A stretch of DNA of 20,931 nt, taken from assembly GCA_964384625.1 (NCBI GenBank), contig CAYLNH010000117.1, forward strand, positions 1-20,931, in the 5' to 3' direction. A program made the translations under genes and the position numbers. Source of the DNA: CAYLNH01 sp964384625 (lineage in GTDB: Bacteria; Verrucomicrobiota; Lentisphaeria; JABSQK01). A model generated the notes under the pieces. The model did no database searches, was not told the DNA's origin, and saw nothing but the letters and a program-made list of their open reading frames with translations. Shown one piece after another: positions 1 through 8,220 of this stretch (positions within the stretch are counted from its first letter, which is position 1; each line of letters starts with the position of its first letter).

Positions 1-36
1 TCACGCCTTCAGCGTGAGGAGTGGCGGCTACAGAAT
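1..36 (+). repeat. Dispersed CTTCA-loop hairpin repeat, copy 1
   Basis: Positions 1-17 form TCACGC-CTTCA-GCGTGA, a 6-bp stem with a 5-nt loop. The first 23 bases are identical to 16427-16449, and the similarity continues with only a few mismatches to about position 36. The two copies lie 16.4 kb apart, which makes this a dispersed intergenic repeat. The left edge is cut by the window boundary. Confidence 0.75.
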
Positions 37-508
37 AGCTTAAAACGCTCTAGCCAACGGCGAAGGAGGAAGAGTCGGCATTGCACAATGTCTCAAGACC
101 TGCCATCTGACGTCGCCCTTATGGTACAACGTCGACGCCCGGCTCGCAGCCGTACGGCCATGGTCTCGGATATACTGTACTGCTATCCTGCAGATTCTTG
201 TCTTTTGTACGGGGTCTAAATTGTAAAGTGCTTTTTTCAACGATCTACAACTTACGAAAATCTCCATCGTTGGCGCTTCGCTGCTGCCTGGGGCAGCAAC
301 GAAGTGGCACACCGTCAGATGAGGATCAGTTGTGGTTGCGGCCAGCGGCCGCGCCACGTAGTCTGGGGCCAGTGTGCCGTCCCATAAAACCGAGTCGTGA
401 TTCCGCGCCTCTTCACGCTCTGCTTCGCTAATCGCGAACCACGATATTCATATCGCTTTACCTCAACTGCCTGGCAGAGCAGCGAAGATCCAGCGGAATC
501 ACCTATGT

Positions 509-524
509 TCCCGGATTTCCGGGA
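509..524. terminator. Small inverted repeat downstream of galT
   Basis: TCCCGGA-TT-TCCGGGA is a perfect 7-bp inverted repeat with a 2-nt centre, about 45 nt beyond the galT stop. It lies on the downstream side of galT, so it could end or stabilise that transcript. There is no clear T-run, so the terminator call is weak. Confidence 0.25.
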
Positions 525-569
525 CGACACCCTGGGGGCCGGGGCATGCACCGGTTTTCGGCGTCGGCC

Positions 570-1628
570 TCAGTTCCGGTCCAGATAATGCGGCGGGGCG
601 CAGTCGCGTAATTTTCGGGCGGCCATTTCGGCGGTGATGTCGCGTTGGGGTTCGCCGCTCATCTCGTAGCCGACCAGGAACTTCTTCACCGTCGCGCTGC
701 GCAGCAGCGGCGGGAAGAACGACTGATGCAGTACGACGCCGGCATGCTCACCGCCGTCGGTCGGCTTCTGGTTCAGTCCCATGGAGTAGGGGAAAGATGT
801 TTCGAAGACGTTGTCATAGCGGATCAGGGCGTCCCTAAGCACCGCGGCCCAGTCGTTGCGTTCGGTGTCGCTCAGTTCGGCAATCGTACGTACCGGGCGT
901 TTCGGCAGGATCATCATTTCATAGGGCCAGGTCGCCCAGAAGGGGACAAGCGCGACGAACGAGTCGTTCTGCCCGATGATGCGTTCTTCCTCGGCGAGCT
1001 CCCATTCGAGGTAGTCCAGCAGCAGGGGCTTGCCGTTGGCGGCGAAGTACTGTTCCTGCGCGTCGATCTTGCGGCCGGCGATGCTGGGGATGGTTTCGGT
1101 GGCCCAGATCTGGCCGTGCGGGTGCGGGTTGGAGCAGCCCATGATGCCGCCCTTGTTTTCGAAAGTCATCACATGGTTGATGTATTCCAGGGCCGCCAGC
1201 TCGCGGTATTGCTCGTCCCAGACATCGATGACGCTGCGGATATCGGTCACGGCCATGCGCGGCAGTGTCAGGTTGTGTTTCGGCGAGAAACAGATGACCC
1301 GGCAGGTGCCGCGTTCGGCGGCGGCGCGCACCAGGCCGCCGCAGGCGTTGTACTCCTCCGGCGGGCCTTCGCCGGGGAGCAGCGCGGCGAAGTCGTTGGT
1401 GAAGACATAGGTGGCCTCATATTTCTCGGTTACGGCGCCGCCGGCACGGGTATTGCCCGGGCAGAGGTAGCAGCTTTGCACGTAGTCCGGTGTGTCGGCG
1501 GGCGCCTGTTTCTCGACCTTCCCCTGCCACGGGCGTTTGGTCCGATGCGGCGAGACCAGGATCCAGTCCTGCAGCAGCGGGTTATAGCGGCGGTGCGGCT
1601 TGTCGTTCAGAATATCCGGGATCGGCAT
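570..1628 (-). CDS. galT: Galactose-1-phosphate uridylyltransferase
   Basis: Leloir-pathway enzyme that swaps UMP between UDP-glucose and galactose 1-phosphate through a uridylyl-histidine intermediate; cytoplasmic. At 352 aa it is close to the usual family length of about 350. Visible motifs are the CYLCPGN zinc-ligand pair (Cys53, Cys56), the SPKHNL segment (His119), and the active-site SNPHPHGQIW motif (His169-Pro-His171, the second His being the expected nucleophile). The C-terminal half carries the family's second domain (PFWATWPYE, LPKRPV, GLNQKPTDGG). The start at 1628 is chosen because an AAGGAAC ribosome binding site sits just upstream and MPIPDI leads directly into the conserved N-terminus; the open frame extends further upstream only as noncoding sequence. 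It is divergent from two GH65 genes, so it may use the hexose phosphates they release, although GH65 products are beta-anomers and no mutase or epimerase is seen here. Confidence 0.93.
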   Translation of the reverse strand: MPIPDILNDKPHRRYNPLLQDWILVSPHRTKRPWQGKVEKQAPADTPDYVQSCYLCPGNTRAGGAVTEKYEATYVFTNDFAALLPGEGPPEEYNACGGLVRAAAERGTCRVICFSPKHNLTLPRMAVTDIRSVIDVWDEQYRELAALEYINHVMTFENKGGIMGCSNPHPHGQIWATETIPSIAGRKIDAQEQYFAANGKPLLLDYLEWELAEEERIIGQNDSFVALVPFWATWPYEMMILPKRPVRTIAELSDTERNDWAAVLRDALIRYDNVFETSFPYSMGLNQKPTDGGEHAGVVLHQSFFPPLLRSATVKKFLVGYEMSGEPQRDITAEMAARKLRDCAPPHYLDRN

Positions 1629-1691
1629 AGATGGTTCCTTTGTTTGGTCACCCACCACAATACTGCGCTCCCGCTTCTCCTCAACCGCATC

Positions 1692-1705
1692 CCGATTTGA
1701 ATCGG
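1692..1705. promoter_or_regulatory. Candidate operator between galT and the GH65 genes
   Basis: CCGATT-TG-AATCGG is a perfect 6+6 inverted repeat roughly centred in the 162-bp divergent intergenic region. Its size and place fit a dimeric regulator site controlling both transcripts. No regulator gene lies beside it, and a chance palindrome of this length is possible. Confidence 0.3.
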
Positions 1706-1790
1706 CCGTCCGCCGGCAGCGCCCTTGAAGATCCGGCCTCCGGCAGTAGTGTGAAACGGGGTGCGAAAGCGGGACCCAGCGGAGAAGTTC

Positions 1791-4037
1791 ATGGTCACCA
1801 CTCAGATTCGATTTCCAGTTGAGCCGTGGCGTCTTTCCGAGCGTGAATTCCATCGCTCGACCTATCGCCGCATGGAAGCCACAATGGCCTTGGCCAACGG
1901 CTATATGGGGCAGCGCGCCTCGTTCGAGGAAGGCATGCCCGGCGCCCACTCCCTCGCCGGCACCTATGTCGCCGGCGTTTTCGACGCCTACCCGAATCCG
2001 AGTATGATACAGCTCAAGGGACGCCCGGCCGAACCCCGGCAGATGGTCAATCTGCCGAACTTCCTGCCGGTCAGCATCTCCTTCGACGGCGATCCCGTAA
2101 CCCTGGCAAACTGGGAGATCGAGGCGTATGAACGCGTGCTCCATCTGGACCGCGGTGTGCTCACCCGCGAGGTCATCCTCTCAAGCTTCGGCGGGCGACG
2201 CCTGCAGCTGCGCTTCTGCCGGTTCCTCAGTCGGGCCCGGCGGCATATCGCCGTCAACCGCGTGGATGTGACCGTGCTGGACGGGCAGGGCACCCTCGAG
2301 GTGTCGGGCATGATCGATACCGAAGCGGCGAACGCCGGCGGCCGCCGGCACTACGAGATTACCAGCCAGTGGAGCGACGGCCTCTGCTGCCGGACGCTGA
2401 AGACCGGTATCGCCGTCGCGATCATCTCGAAGTCGTCGCCCCTGGCAAAATCCGTCTCGGCAGATGAAACCTGCAGCTTCGTCAAGGTCACGGCCGTCGG
2501 CACGTCGCGGGATGTCGATATCCACGGCGACCTGTCGAGCACGACGCGCGGCTGGCTGGATGACGCCTGGGCCGCCGGCTATGACGCGCTGCTGGCGGAA
2601 CAGGAAGCGGCCTGGGCCGACCTCTGGAGCCGGGTGGAACTGACGATCGAGGAAAAGACCGGCGACAGCGTCCTGACCCAGGGGCTGCACTATTCCATCT
2701 ACCAGATGCTGCAGAACGCGCCGCACCAGGATCCGACCGTGAATATCGGCGCCAAAGGCCTCACCGGCGAGCACTACTTCGGAACCTACTTCTGGGATAC
2801 CGAGGTCTTTATGCTGCCGATGCTCGCGCTGATCTCGCCGGACGCCGGCCGCGACCTGGTGAAATCACGCGTGAATATGCTGCCCGGCGCCATGGGCAAG
2901 GCGGCGGAACTCGGCCTCGAAGGAGCGATGTATCCGTTCATGTCGGACGCCGACGGCAACGAGAGCTGCACGCTCTGGCAATTCGGCCTGATGGGCATCC
3001 ATGTCACCGGCGCCGTCGCCTGGGGCATCTGGTTCTACTACTGCGTCACCGGCGATCTCGACACCATTGTCGAGGGCGGCATCGATGTCCTGGTCAAGAT
3101 CTGCCGGTTCTGGCTCTCGCGCGTCTACTACCGACCGGAACACGATGACTACGCCATTAACCAGGTCCTGGGGCCGGATGAATACCACCAGGGCGTCGAC
3201 AATAATTTCTACACCAACGCACTGGCTTGCGACAACCTGCTGAAAACCGTCCGGTTGCTGGCTCTGCTCAAAGAGCAGCGGCCGGAAGATTACGCTGCCG
3301 TCGCCGAACGCCTGCGCATCCGCGACGCGGAGATCGAGCGGTTTGCCGAGATCGCGGACAAGATCTACCTGCCGCAGGATCCCGAGCACGACTACCATCT
3401 GCAGGACGACCATTTCCACCGGCTGGAGCCCTACGATCTGCGAACGTTCCCGGTGGAGGGCGCCCTCAATCAGGTCTGGTCGTATGACCGCATCATGCGG
3501 ACGCGGCTGCTGCGGCAGGCGGATGTGCTGGTTGCCGACCTGCTGTTCGGCGATCAGATGACGCCGAGCCGAATCCGTCGGGATTTCGAAATTTACGAGC
3601 CCATTACCACGCATGATTCATCCCTGAGCTTCTGTCATCATGCCGTCATCGCGGCGCAGTTGCGCAAGGGCCGCAAGGCCTATGACTACTTCCTGCGGAC
3701 CGCGCGCCTGGACCTTGACGATCTGCACCGGAATGCCTGGATGGGCGTGCACACCGCCTGTCTCGCCGGCGCCTGGCAATGTGTCGTCCTTGGCTTCGGC
3801 GGTGTTCGCTGGTATGACGGCAGGCTCAGCCTCTCCCCGTGTCTGCCCGGTGATTGGGCCAGCTATCGTTTCTCAATCTGCTGGCACGGCACGCGTTTGA
3901 CGGTTACAGTGCGTCCGGGTGAAGTCGAGTTGGAAACGGACGGAAACGAGTTGGAGTTTTGTTTGGGGACCGACACGGTCACGGCATCGGGTGCGGCACA
4001 GGTTGTGCACTGCGATACCCAGTTGCCCGAGTGGTAG
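1791..4037 (+). CDS. GH65 family glycoside phosphorylase (copy 1, catalytic Glu present)
   Basis: Family 65 enzymes mostly phosphorolyse alpha-glucosides (trehalose, maltose, kojibiose, nigerose and others) with inversion, giving beta-glucose 1-phosphate; some are hydrolases. This 748-aa protein has the N-terminal beta-sandwich, the (alpha/alpha)6 barrel and the C-terminal jelly roll. Visible motifs are KGLTGEHYFGTYFWDTE (about 322-338), GPDEYH with the expected general acid Glu464, and THDSSLS (607-613), which corresponds to the phosphate-binding loop. The usual KQADV motif reads RQADV (Arg575). No signal peptide is seen, so it is probably cytoplasmic. The start at 1791 is preferred over an in-frame GTG at 1761 because GGAG lies 8 nt upstream. 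The segment around 390-405 (ESCTLWQFG) does not resemble maltose phosphorylase, so the substrate cannot be assigned. It lies 43 bp before a second GH65 gene, probably in one transcript. Confidence 0.87.
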   Translation: MVTTQIRFPVEPWRLSEREFHRSTYRRMEATMALANGYMGQRASFEEGMPGAHSLAGTYVAGVFDAYPNPSMIQLKGRPAEPRQMVNLPNFLPVSISFDGDPVTLANWEIEAYERVLHLDRGVLTREVILSSFGGRRLQLRFCRFLSRARRHIAVNRVDVTVLDGQGTLEVSGMIDTEAANAGGRRHYEITSQWSDGLCCRTLKTGIAVAIISKSSPLAKSVSADETCSFVKVTAVGTSRDVDIHGDLSSTTRGWLDDAWAAGYDALLAEQEAAWADLWSRVELTIEEKTGDSVLTQGLHYSIYQMLQNAPHQDPTVNIGAKGLTGEHYFGTYFWDTEVFMLPMLALISPDAGRDLVKSRVNMLPGAMGKAAELGLEGAMYPFMSDADGNESCTLWQFGLMGIHVTGAVAWGIWFYYCVTGDLDTIVEGGIDVLVKICRFWLSRVYYRPEHDDYAINQVLGPDEYHQGVDNNFYTNALACDNLLKTVRLLALLKEQRPEDYAAVAERLRIRDAEIERFAEIADKIYLPQDPEHDYHLQDDHFHRLEPYDLRTFPVEGALNQVWSYDRIMRTRLLRQADVLVADLLFGDQMTPSRIRRDFEIYEPITTHDSSLSFCHHAVIAAQLRKGRKAYDYFLRTARLDLDDLHRNAWMGVHTACLAGAWQCVVLGFGGVRWYDGRLSLSPCLPGDWASYRFSICWHGTRLTVTVRPGEVELETDGNELEFCLGTDTVTASGAAQVVHCDTQLPEW

Positions 4038-4080
4038 ACAAGCCGCAACGCCGGCGATCGGTCCCGGTTGGAGCCAGACC

Positions 4081-6282
4081 ATGATTGATGTTGAAAGCCG
4101 TGATCCGCGGCAGCGCTACTGGGTGCAATGCACCCGGCCCGAGCTCGAAGGCAAACTGGGAAGCACGTTCGCCCTGGCCAACGGCGTGCTCGGGATGCGC
4201 GGCGCACATGAGGAGTGCCCGTCGTGGGGACGCCCGGAATTCTACGTCGCCGGCACCTACGCCGGCGGGTCCGCCGACCTGCTGGGCTTCCACGACCCCG
4301 ACCATATCCTGACACACCCGGACCGGATCAGCCCCGAAGCCCTGGCAAAACTCGATGAAGACGTCATCTGGACCCTCCCCAACCTGCCGTTCCCGGTCGC
4401 CGTCGCCCTCAGTATCAACAACGTGCCGTTCTCCAATGTGACCTCGCGTATCCTCTCCAATGAGCGCGTGCTCGAAATGGATAACGCCGTCATGCGCCGC
4501 TGCATGGTCTTCCGCGACAGCAACGGCCGGCGCACCCGGATTGATTCCTGCCGGTTCGTCAGTATGGCTGACCGCAACCTGGTCTGCCTGCGCTACGTCG
4601 TCAAACCGCTGGACCATGACCTGCCGGTCAAGGTCAACGGCTATCTGTTCCGTGATGTCGCCAATACCAACGGCGTCGAGCTCTGGGAGCCCGGCAAGGA
4701 GATCAATGAAACCGAACGGCGCGCCCTGGAATGCGTCACCCGCGAAAGCAAAATCCGGGTCGCTGTCGCCCAGGCGCAGACGTTGACCGAATACGAGGGC
4801 AAGATCTATCTGGATCTGTTCGCCGCTGCCGGTGTCATGTCGATCGACGACGCGCTGGAGAAGGCGTCCGCCGCTGCCGGGAAGGGCTACGAAGCCTGCG
4901 TGACCAGGCATAAACGCGCTTTCCACCGCGAACGCGCCGCGGCCAAGGTCGAGTTCGACGGCAATCCGGATACCGTCCAGGGATTCAACTTCAGCCAGAT
5001 GCACCTGCACCTGGCCGTCGGTCCCGAGACCCATAAGGTGGGGGTGCCGATCAAGGGCCTCACCGGGCACGGCTACCGTTTCCTGAATTTCTGGGACATG
5101 GACTTTCATATGTTCCCGTATTACCTGATGACCAAGCCGCTGATCGCGAAGAAACTCCTGGAATACCGCTACAGCCAGCTTGATCAGTATCGCCGGAATG
5201 CTAAACGCTGGGGCGCCCGCGGCGCCCAGGTGCCGTGGGAAACCAATACCCGCGGGGATGAGGAGACCGCCCCCTGGCTCTGCCTCCAGGACCGTGAAAT
5301 CCATAACTCCGCCGAAGCCGCCTACATGTTCATGGCCTACGCCGAGATCACCGGCGACGACAGCGTCATGCTCTCGATGGGAGCTGAGTTCGTCCTGGAA
5401 ACCGCCCGGTTCTACGCCTCCCGGCTGCGGCTCGACAAAGACAAAGACCGCTTCGAACTGCGCGATGTCGGCTGTCCCGATCAATACCACACCTTTGCCG
5501 ACAACAACGTCTTTATCAGTCTGTGGGCCAAGTGGAATCTCGAGGCCGCAATCACGATCTTCGAGGACGACCAGTATGCCGCGGCCTGTTCCAAGGTCGG
5601 ACTGCGCTACTCAGATGTCGATCTCTGGCGCGAAATGGTGGACAAACTGTATATCATCGAGCCGAACAACCAGGGCATCATCGAAGAGTTCGACGGCTAC
5701 TTCGCGCTCGACCGCGATATGGAGGGCATCAGCGAAACCTACTGTAAGCATTCGCAAGCCGTCAAACAGCCGGATGTCCTGGCCGCGACGGTCGCTTTCG
5801 AAGAACTGTATTCCGAAGAAATCCGGCGGCAGAACTACGAGTTCTACAGCGCCCGGACCCGCCACGGTTCGTCGCTCTCAAGACCGGGCATGGCCTATGC
5901 CGCCGCCCGCTGCGGGCTGCTTGACGAAGCCCTCTACAACCTGCACAAATCCTGCCGCCTGGATCTGGACGACGTCAATCTCGATACCGAACGCGGCATC
6001 CACGTCTCCGGCGGCGCCGTGCAGTGGCTCGCGGTCGTCTTCGGTTTCGGCGGCCTGACGCCGAAAGGCGACGGCCTGTATTTTAACCCCCGCCTGCCGC
6101 GGCAGTGGTCGCATTTGAACTTCAGCGTCTATTGGCACTTCAACCGGTTGACCGTGAAGTTGACGCACCAGACCATCGCCTTCGAAGCCGCCGGCAGCAA
6201 CCGCGGTCCCATCCGCGTCCGTGTCGGCAATCACAACCCCCTCCGTCTCCAGCCCGGCGCCGTCTACGACATGGAGTACTAG
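4081..6282 (+). CDS. GH65 family protein (copy 2, catalytic Glu replaced by Gln)
   Basis: A full-length 733-aa GH65 homologue, probably cytoplasmic, with KGLTGHGYRFLNFWD (about 325-339), a KQPDVL motif (Lys562-Gln563) and a RHGSSLS phosphate-loop motif (594-600). Aligning by these motifs, the catalytic GPDEYH segment reads CPDQYH, so the general acid position is Gln468 (codon CAA at 5482-5484). The FWDTE motif is FWDMD. The C-terminal half (LDLDDVNLDTERGIHVSGGAVQW) remains well conserved, so this is not a decayed gene. GGAG at 4070-4073 supports the ATG at 4081; an upstream in-frame extension would overlap copy 1 and is unlikely. Possible roles are phosphorolysis of a substrate that needs no protonated leaving group, a binding or regulatory partner of copy 1, or use of another acid residue. 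Family membership is firm, activity is open. Confidence 0.85.
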   Translation: MIDVESRDPRQRYWVQCTRPELEGKLGSTFALANGVLGMRGAHEECPSWGRPEFYVAGTYAGGSADLLGFHDPDHILTHPDRISPEALAKLDEDVIWTLPNLPFPVAVALSINNVPFSNVTSRILSNERVLEMDNAVMRRCMVFRDSNGRRTRIDSCRFVSMADRNLVCLRYVVKPLDHDLPVKVNGYLFRDVANTNGVELWEPGKEINETERRALECVTRESKIRVAVAQAQTLTEYEGKIYLDLFAAAGVMSIDDALEKASAAAGKGYEACVTRHKRAFHRERAAAKVEFDGNPDTVQGFNFSQMHLHLAVGPETHKVGVPIKGLTGHGYRFLNFWDMDFHMFPYYLMTKPLIAKKLLEYRYSQLDQYRRNAKRWGARGAQVPWETNTRGDEETAPWLCLQDREIHNSAEAAYMFMAYAEITGDDSVMLSMGAEFVLETARFYASRLRLDKDKDRFELRDVGCPDQYHTFADNNVFISLWAKWNLEAAITIFEDDQYAAACSKVGLRYSDVDLWREMVDKLYIIEPNNQGIIEEFDGYFALDRDMEGISETYCKHSQAVKQPDVLAATVAFEELYSEEIRRQNYEFYSARTRHGSSLSRPGMAYAAARCGLLDEALYNLHKSCRLDLDDVNLDTERGIHVSGGAVQWLAVVFGFGGLTPKGDGLYFNPRLPRQWSHLNFSVYWHFNRLTVKLTHQTIAFEAAGSNRGPIRVRVGNHNPLRLQPGAVYDMEY

Positions 6283-6352
6283 CCCCGAATGGCGCTGTTC
6301 TTAAGACGTGTTTGGGCGTTTGGCCGCCCCTCCCTCAGCGCCAACGGCGGTG

Positions 6353-6394
6353 CACACAGCAGCCCGTGGCCGTCTGTCCCCGGGCTGCTGTGTG
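6353..6394 (+). terminator. Strong hairpin after the GH65 genes
   Basis: A perfect 14-bp stem (CACACAGCAGCCCG with CGGGCTGCTGTGTG) and a 14-nt loop lie 70 nt after the second GH65 stop, between convergent genes. A terminator or mRNA-stabilising role fits this position. It lacks a following T-run, so it is not a classical intrinsic terminator. Confidence 0.5.
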
Positions 6395-6596
6395 GCAGCC
6401 TCTTCAGGGCGCAGAGCTCAACGAGATGCACTACATCAACGGTCCTCGCAAGCCGGGACCCACACACGGAACAGACATTGCCTGTGCCAACTCCCCTGGA
6501 AGGTCTTGAGATTGCGCAAAATCACGGCTCGCAGTAGAAGCCTTCTGAATTATCCATTATCAAAGCCCAGGCACGTCAGGAATAGTCATAGCCGTT

Positions 6597-6790
6597 CCTT
6601 CCGGAAATAATTCTGCCCCCGAATGATTCTGCTTTTCCTCTTCCTCCTGCTCCTCCTCCTCTTTCGTCTATTGCCTTCCGGAAATAATTCTGCCCCCAAA
6701 TGATTCTGCCTTTCCTCTTCCTCCTCTTCCTCCTCTTCCTCCTCTTCCTCCTCTTCCTTCTGTTGCCTTCCGGAAAGAAATCTGCCTTCC
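6597..6790 (+). repeat. Interspersed repeat cluster A, downstream of the AraC gene
   Basis: Two full units (6597-6632, 6671-6710) and one decayed unit (6764-6790) are separated by pyrimidine tracts. Each unit holds the palindrome TTCCGGAA, then TAATTCTGCC, a 6-nt spacer, TGATTCTGCC, and a C/T-rich run. The internal 10-mers form a direct repeat with a 16-bp period. The same unit in the same orientation recurs at 7728-7935 on the other side of the AraC gene. Open frames rich in Glu or Arg across this stretch are by-products of the repeats. The remainder of 6283-6829 shows no gene. Confidence 0.85.
6709..6761 (+). repeat. 53-nt pure polypyrimidine tract
   Basis: Every base from 6709 to 6761 is C or T, mostly a 9-bp period of CTTCCTCCT type. 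Such homopurine-homopyrimidine runs can form triplex (H-DNA) structures and vary in length by slippage. It is part of repeat cluster A. Confidence 0.85.
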
Positions 6791-6829
6791 CCCTTCAACC
6801 GCCGCTCGGCTTCGTCAGGCAAAAACGAT

Positions 6830-7642
6830 TCAGTGGCTGCGACGGTAGCCCGACGGCGAGACGCCGACGCGCTGCTTGAATTGCCGGCTGAAAAAGAACT
6901 GGTCGCGATAGCCCAGGGAGTCGGCGATCTCGGCAATCGACAGTTTCGTGAACAGCAAATGCTCCCGCGCGGCGTCCAGGCGGCATTGGATGACGAATTC
7001 CGCCGGCGTGATGCCCTTCAGCCGGCGGAACAGCCGGATGAAGTGATCCACGCTGCAGTGCATCCGGCCTGCCAGATCGGCGACTCGCCAGCGCCCCGCC
7101 GGATGCCGGCGGATGACCCCGCACATCGCTTCGATCCGCTCCGCCTGATCCTGCTCAAGACCGCTGCGGGCCGGCCGGTCCGTTTGCCGTTCGATCTCAA
7201 GCAACATCGACCGCAGCCAGTGCCGGGCCCCGAACCCATCCGGGCCCTCCAGTTCTTTGGCCTCAATGCAGCGCTGCGCCAGTTCGTCGAGGAAATCCGG
7301 GTCGCGGACCGTGAACCGCTGCGGCAGCCGCCGGGGCGGTTTCTGCGGCGTCCCGTTGACGTCGACATAGTCGAAGATGAACCAGGGCACATGCAGCGGG
7401 TCGGCCGGGTTATGGCGGCCGCGCTGCCGATCCGTGAACTGCAGCAGGAAGCACTCGCCACGGCGCAACTCAAACTCGTGCTCGCCGCTCTGCAGGGCGC
7501 CCGCTCCGCGCAGGATCACCCATAGCAAAAGACTGCCGCGATGCTGCCGGCCCGGTTCATGATCCCACTGCCAGGACGGCGAGAGCACGCCGTACTGCGC
7601 TTCGTGAAGAACAAGGTCGTATCGGGTCAGATCATTGGTCAT
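6830..7642 (-). CDS. AraC-family transcriptional regulator
   Basis: A 270-aa DNA-binding activator or repressor. Residues about 15-95 look like a cupin-type sugar-sensing domain (GAGALQSGEHEFELRRGECFLL). Residues about 170-268 are the double helix-turn-helix AraC domain, with CSVDHFIRLFRRLKGITPAEFV, then LSIAEIADSLGY and FFFSRQFKQRVGVSPSGYR, which is the family signature. An AGGAAC ribosome binding site supports the ATG at 7642. The gene is divergent from the URO-D and fucosidase genes, which are its natural candidate targets; the ligand is probably a sugar, but nothing in the sequence names it. The gene is bracketed by two clusters of one repeat family, one of them in the divergent promoter region. 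Confidence 0.92.
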   Translation of the reverse strand: MTNDLTRYDLVLHEAQYGVLSPSWQWDHEPGRQHRGSLLLWVILRGAGALQSGEHEFELRRGECFLLQFTDRQRGRHNPADPLHVPWFIFDYVDVNGTPQKPPRRLPQRFTVRDPDFLDELAQRCIEAKELEGPDGFGARHWLRSMLLEIERQTDRPARSGLEQDQAERIEAMCGVIRRHPAGRWRVADLAGRMHCSVDHFIRLFRRLKGITPAEFVIQCRLDAAREHLLFTKLSIAEIADSLGYRDQFFFSRQFKQRVGVSPSGYRRSH

Positions 7643-7727
7643 TGACGAAGTTCCTGAGCAAAGTTAAAGGGGGCATCGGCCGTCCCGGTCCTCTCTTCCC
7701 GGTAGCGGCATCCTGTTCGGATTTTCC

Positions 7728-7935
7728 TTTGCCGAAACGATTCTGCCTCTTCCGGCTGTTGCCTTCCGAAAACAATTCTGCCCCCAGATGATTCTGCCTT
7801 TCCTCTTCCTGCTCCTCTTCCTTCTTCTGTTGCCTTCCGGAAATAATTCTGCCCCCGAATGATTCTGCCTCTTCCTCCTCTTCCTGTTCCAACCTGTCTT
7901 TCCGCCGATGATCCTGCCTTTCCTCCTCCGTCCGG
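7728..7935 (+). repeat. Interspersed repeat cluster B, upstream of the AraC gene
   Basis: Full units at 7759-7798 and 7829-7868, with decayed units at about 7728-7750 and 7900-7931, share TTGCCTTCCGGAAATAATTC, CCCCC and TGATTCTGCC with cluster A. C/T-rich spacers follow each unit. All copies run in the same direction as cluster A. They lie in the 578-bp divergent region between the AraC and URO-D genes, which otherwise holds no gene. Confidence 0.85.
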
Positions 7936-8220
7936 TCTCCGGCCTGCCATCGCCGGCAGTCGGGATCTCAACCGCGCATGCCTGCTGTGTCGTGACCCCC
8001 TTTCAGCGTGTCTCGCTTTCCGTACCGGCTTGGGCTGCCGCCGGCACGCCTTGGCCGCAGTCAGAATCCTGTCGTATCGAAATAATGCATATCTTTGTCG
8101 AATCTGTCAATGGCGAATGGCCTTTATTTACCTATCTTTACTGGTGTTTGCCCGGAATTGGCGAGAACTGCAATGGAATTCAACAAGTCGAGAGACTGCA
8201 AACGGAGAAGGACCCCCAGC
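7936..8220 (+). promoter_or_regulatory. Divergent intergenic region upstream of the URO-D gene
   Basis: No gene is supported here. The part from about 8080 to 8145 is clearly more AT-rich than its surroundings, which fits a promoter, but I cannot place a convincing -35/-10 pair. A purine-rich AAGGA ribosome binding site lies at 8208-8212 before the ATG at 8221. Confidence 0.35.

Larger units (their letters stand above)
1..569. other. Region without a supported gene
   Basis: No convincing coding region is seen downstream of galT. The short open frames here have no recognisable domain, no good ribosome binding site and low-complexity composition. The stretch contains a hairpin repeat at its left edge, a 7-bp stem with a 3-nt loop at 282-298 (TGCTGCC/GGCAGCA), a small palindrome near 450 (CGATAT-TC-ATATCG), and the inverted repeat at 509-524. 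I see no tRNA-like or rRNA-like sequence. Confidence 0.6.

Noticed and set aside
645..1700. Plus-strand open frame opposite galT
   Set aside because: It mirrors galT codons; galT has zinc, HPH and ribosome-binding evidence on the minus strand.
3979..5490. Antisense open frame (503 codons) opposite the second GH65 gene
   Set aside because: Shadow frame with no recognisable motifs, overlapping two well-supported genes.
6586..6936. Glu/Arg-rich minus-strand open frame over the repeats, and a similar one at 7632-7892
   Set aside because: The acidic and basic runs are translations of the pyrimidine tracts and repeat units; the frames overlap the AraC gene or its leader and lack ribosome binding sites.
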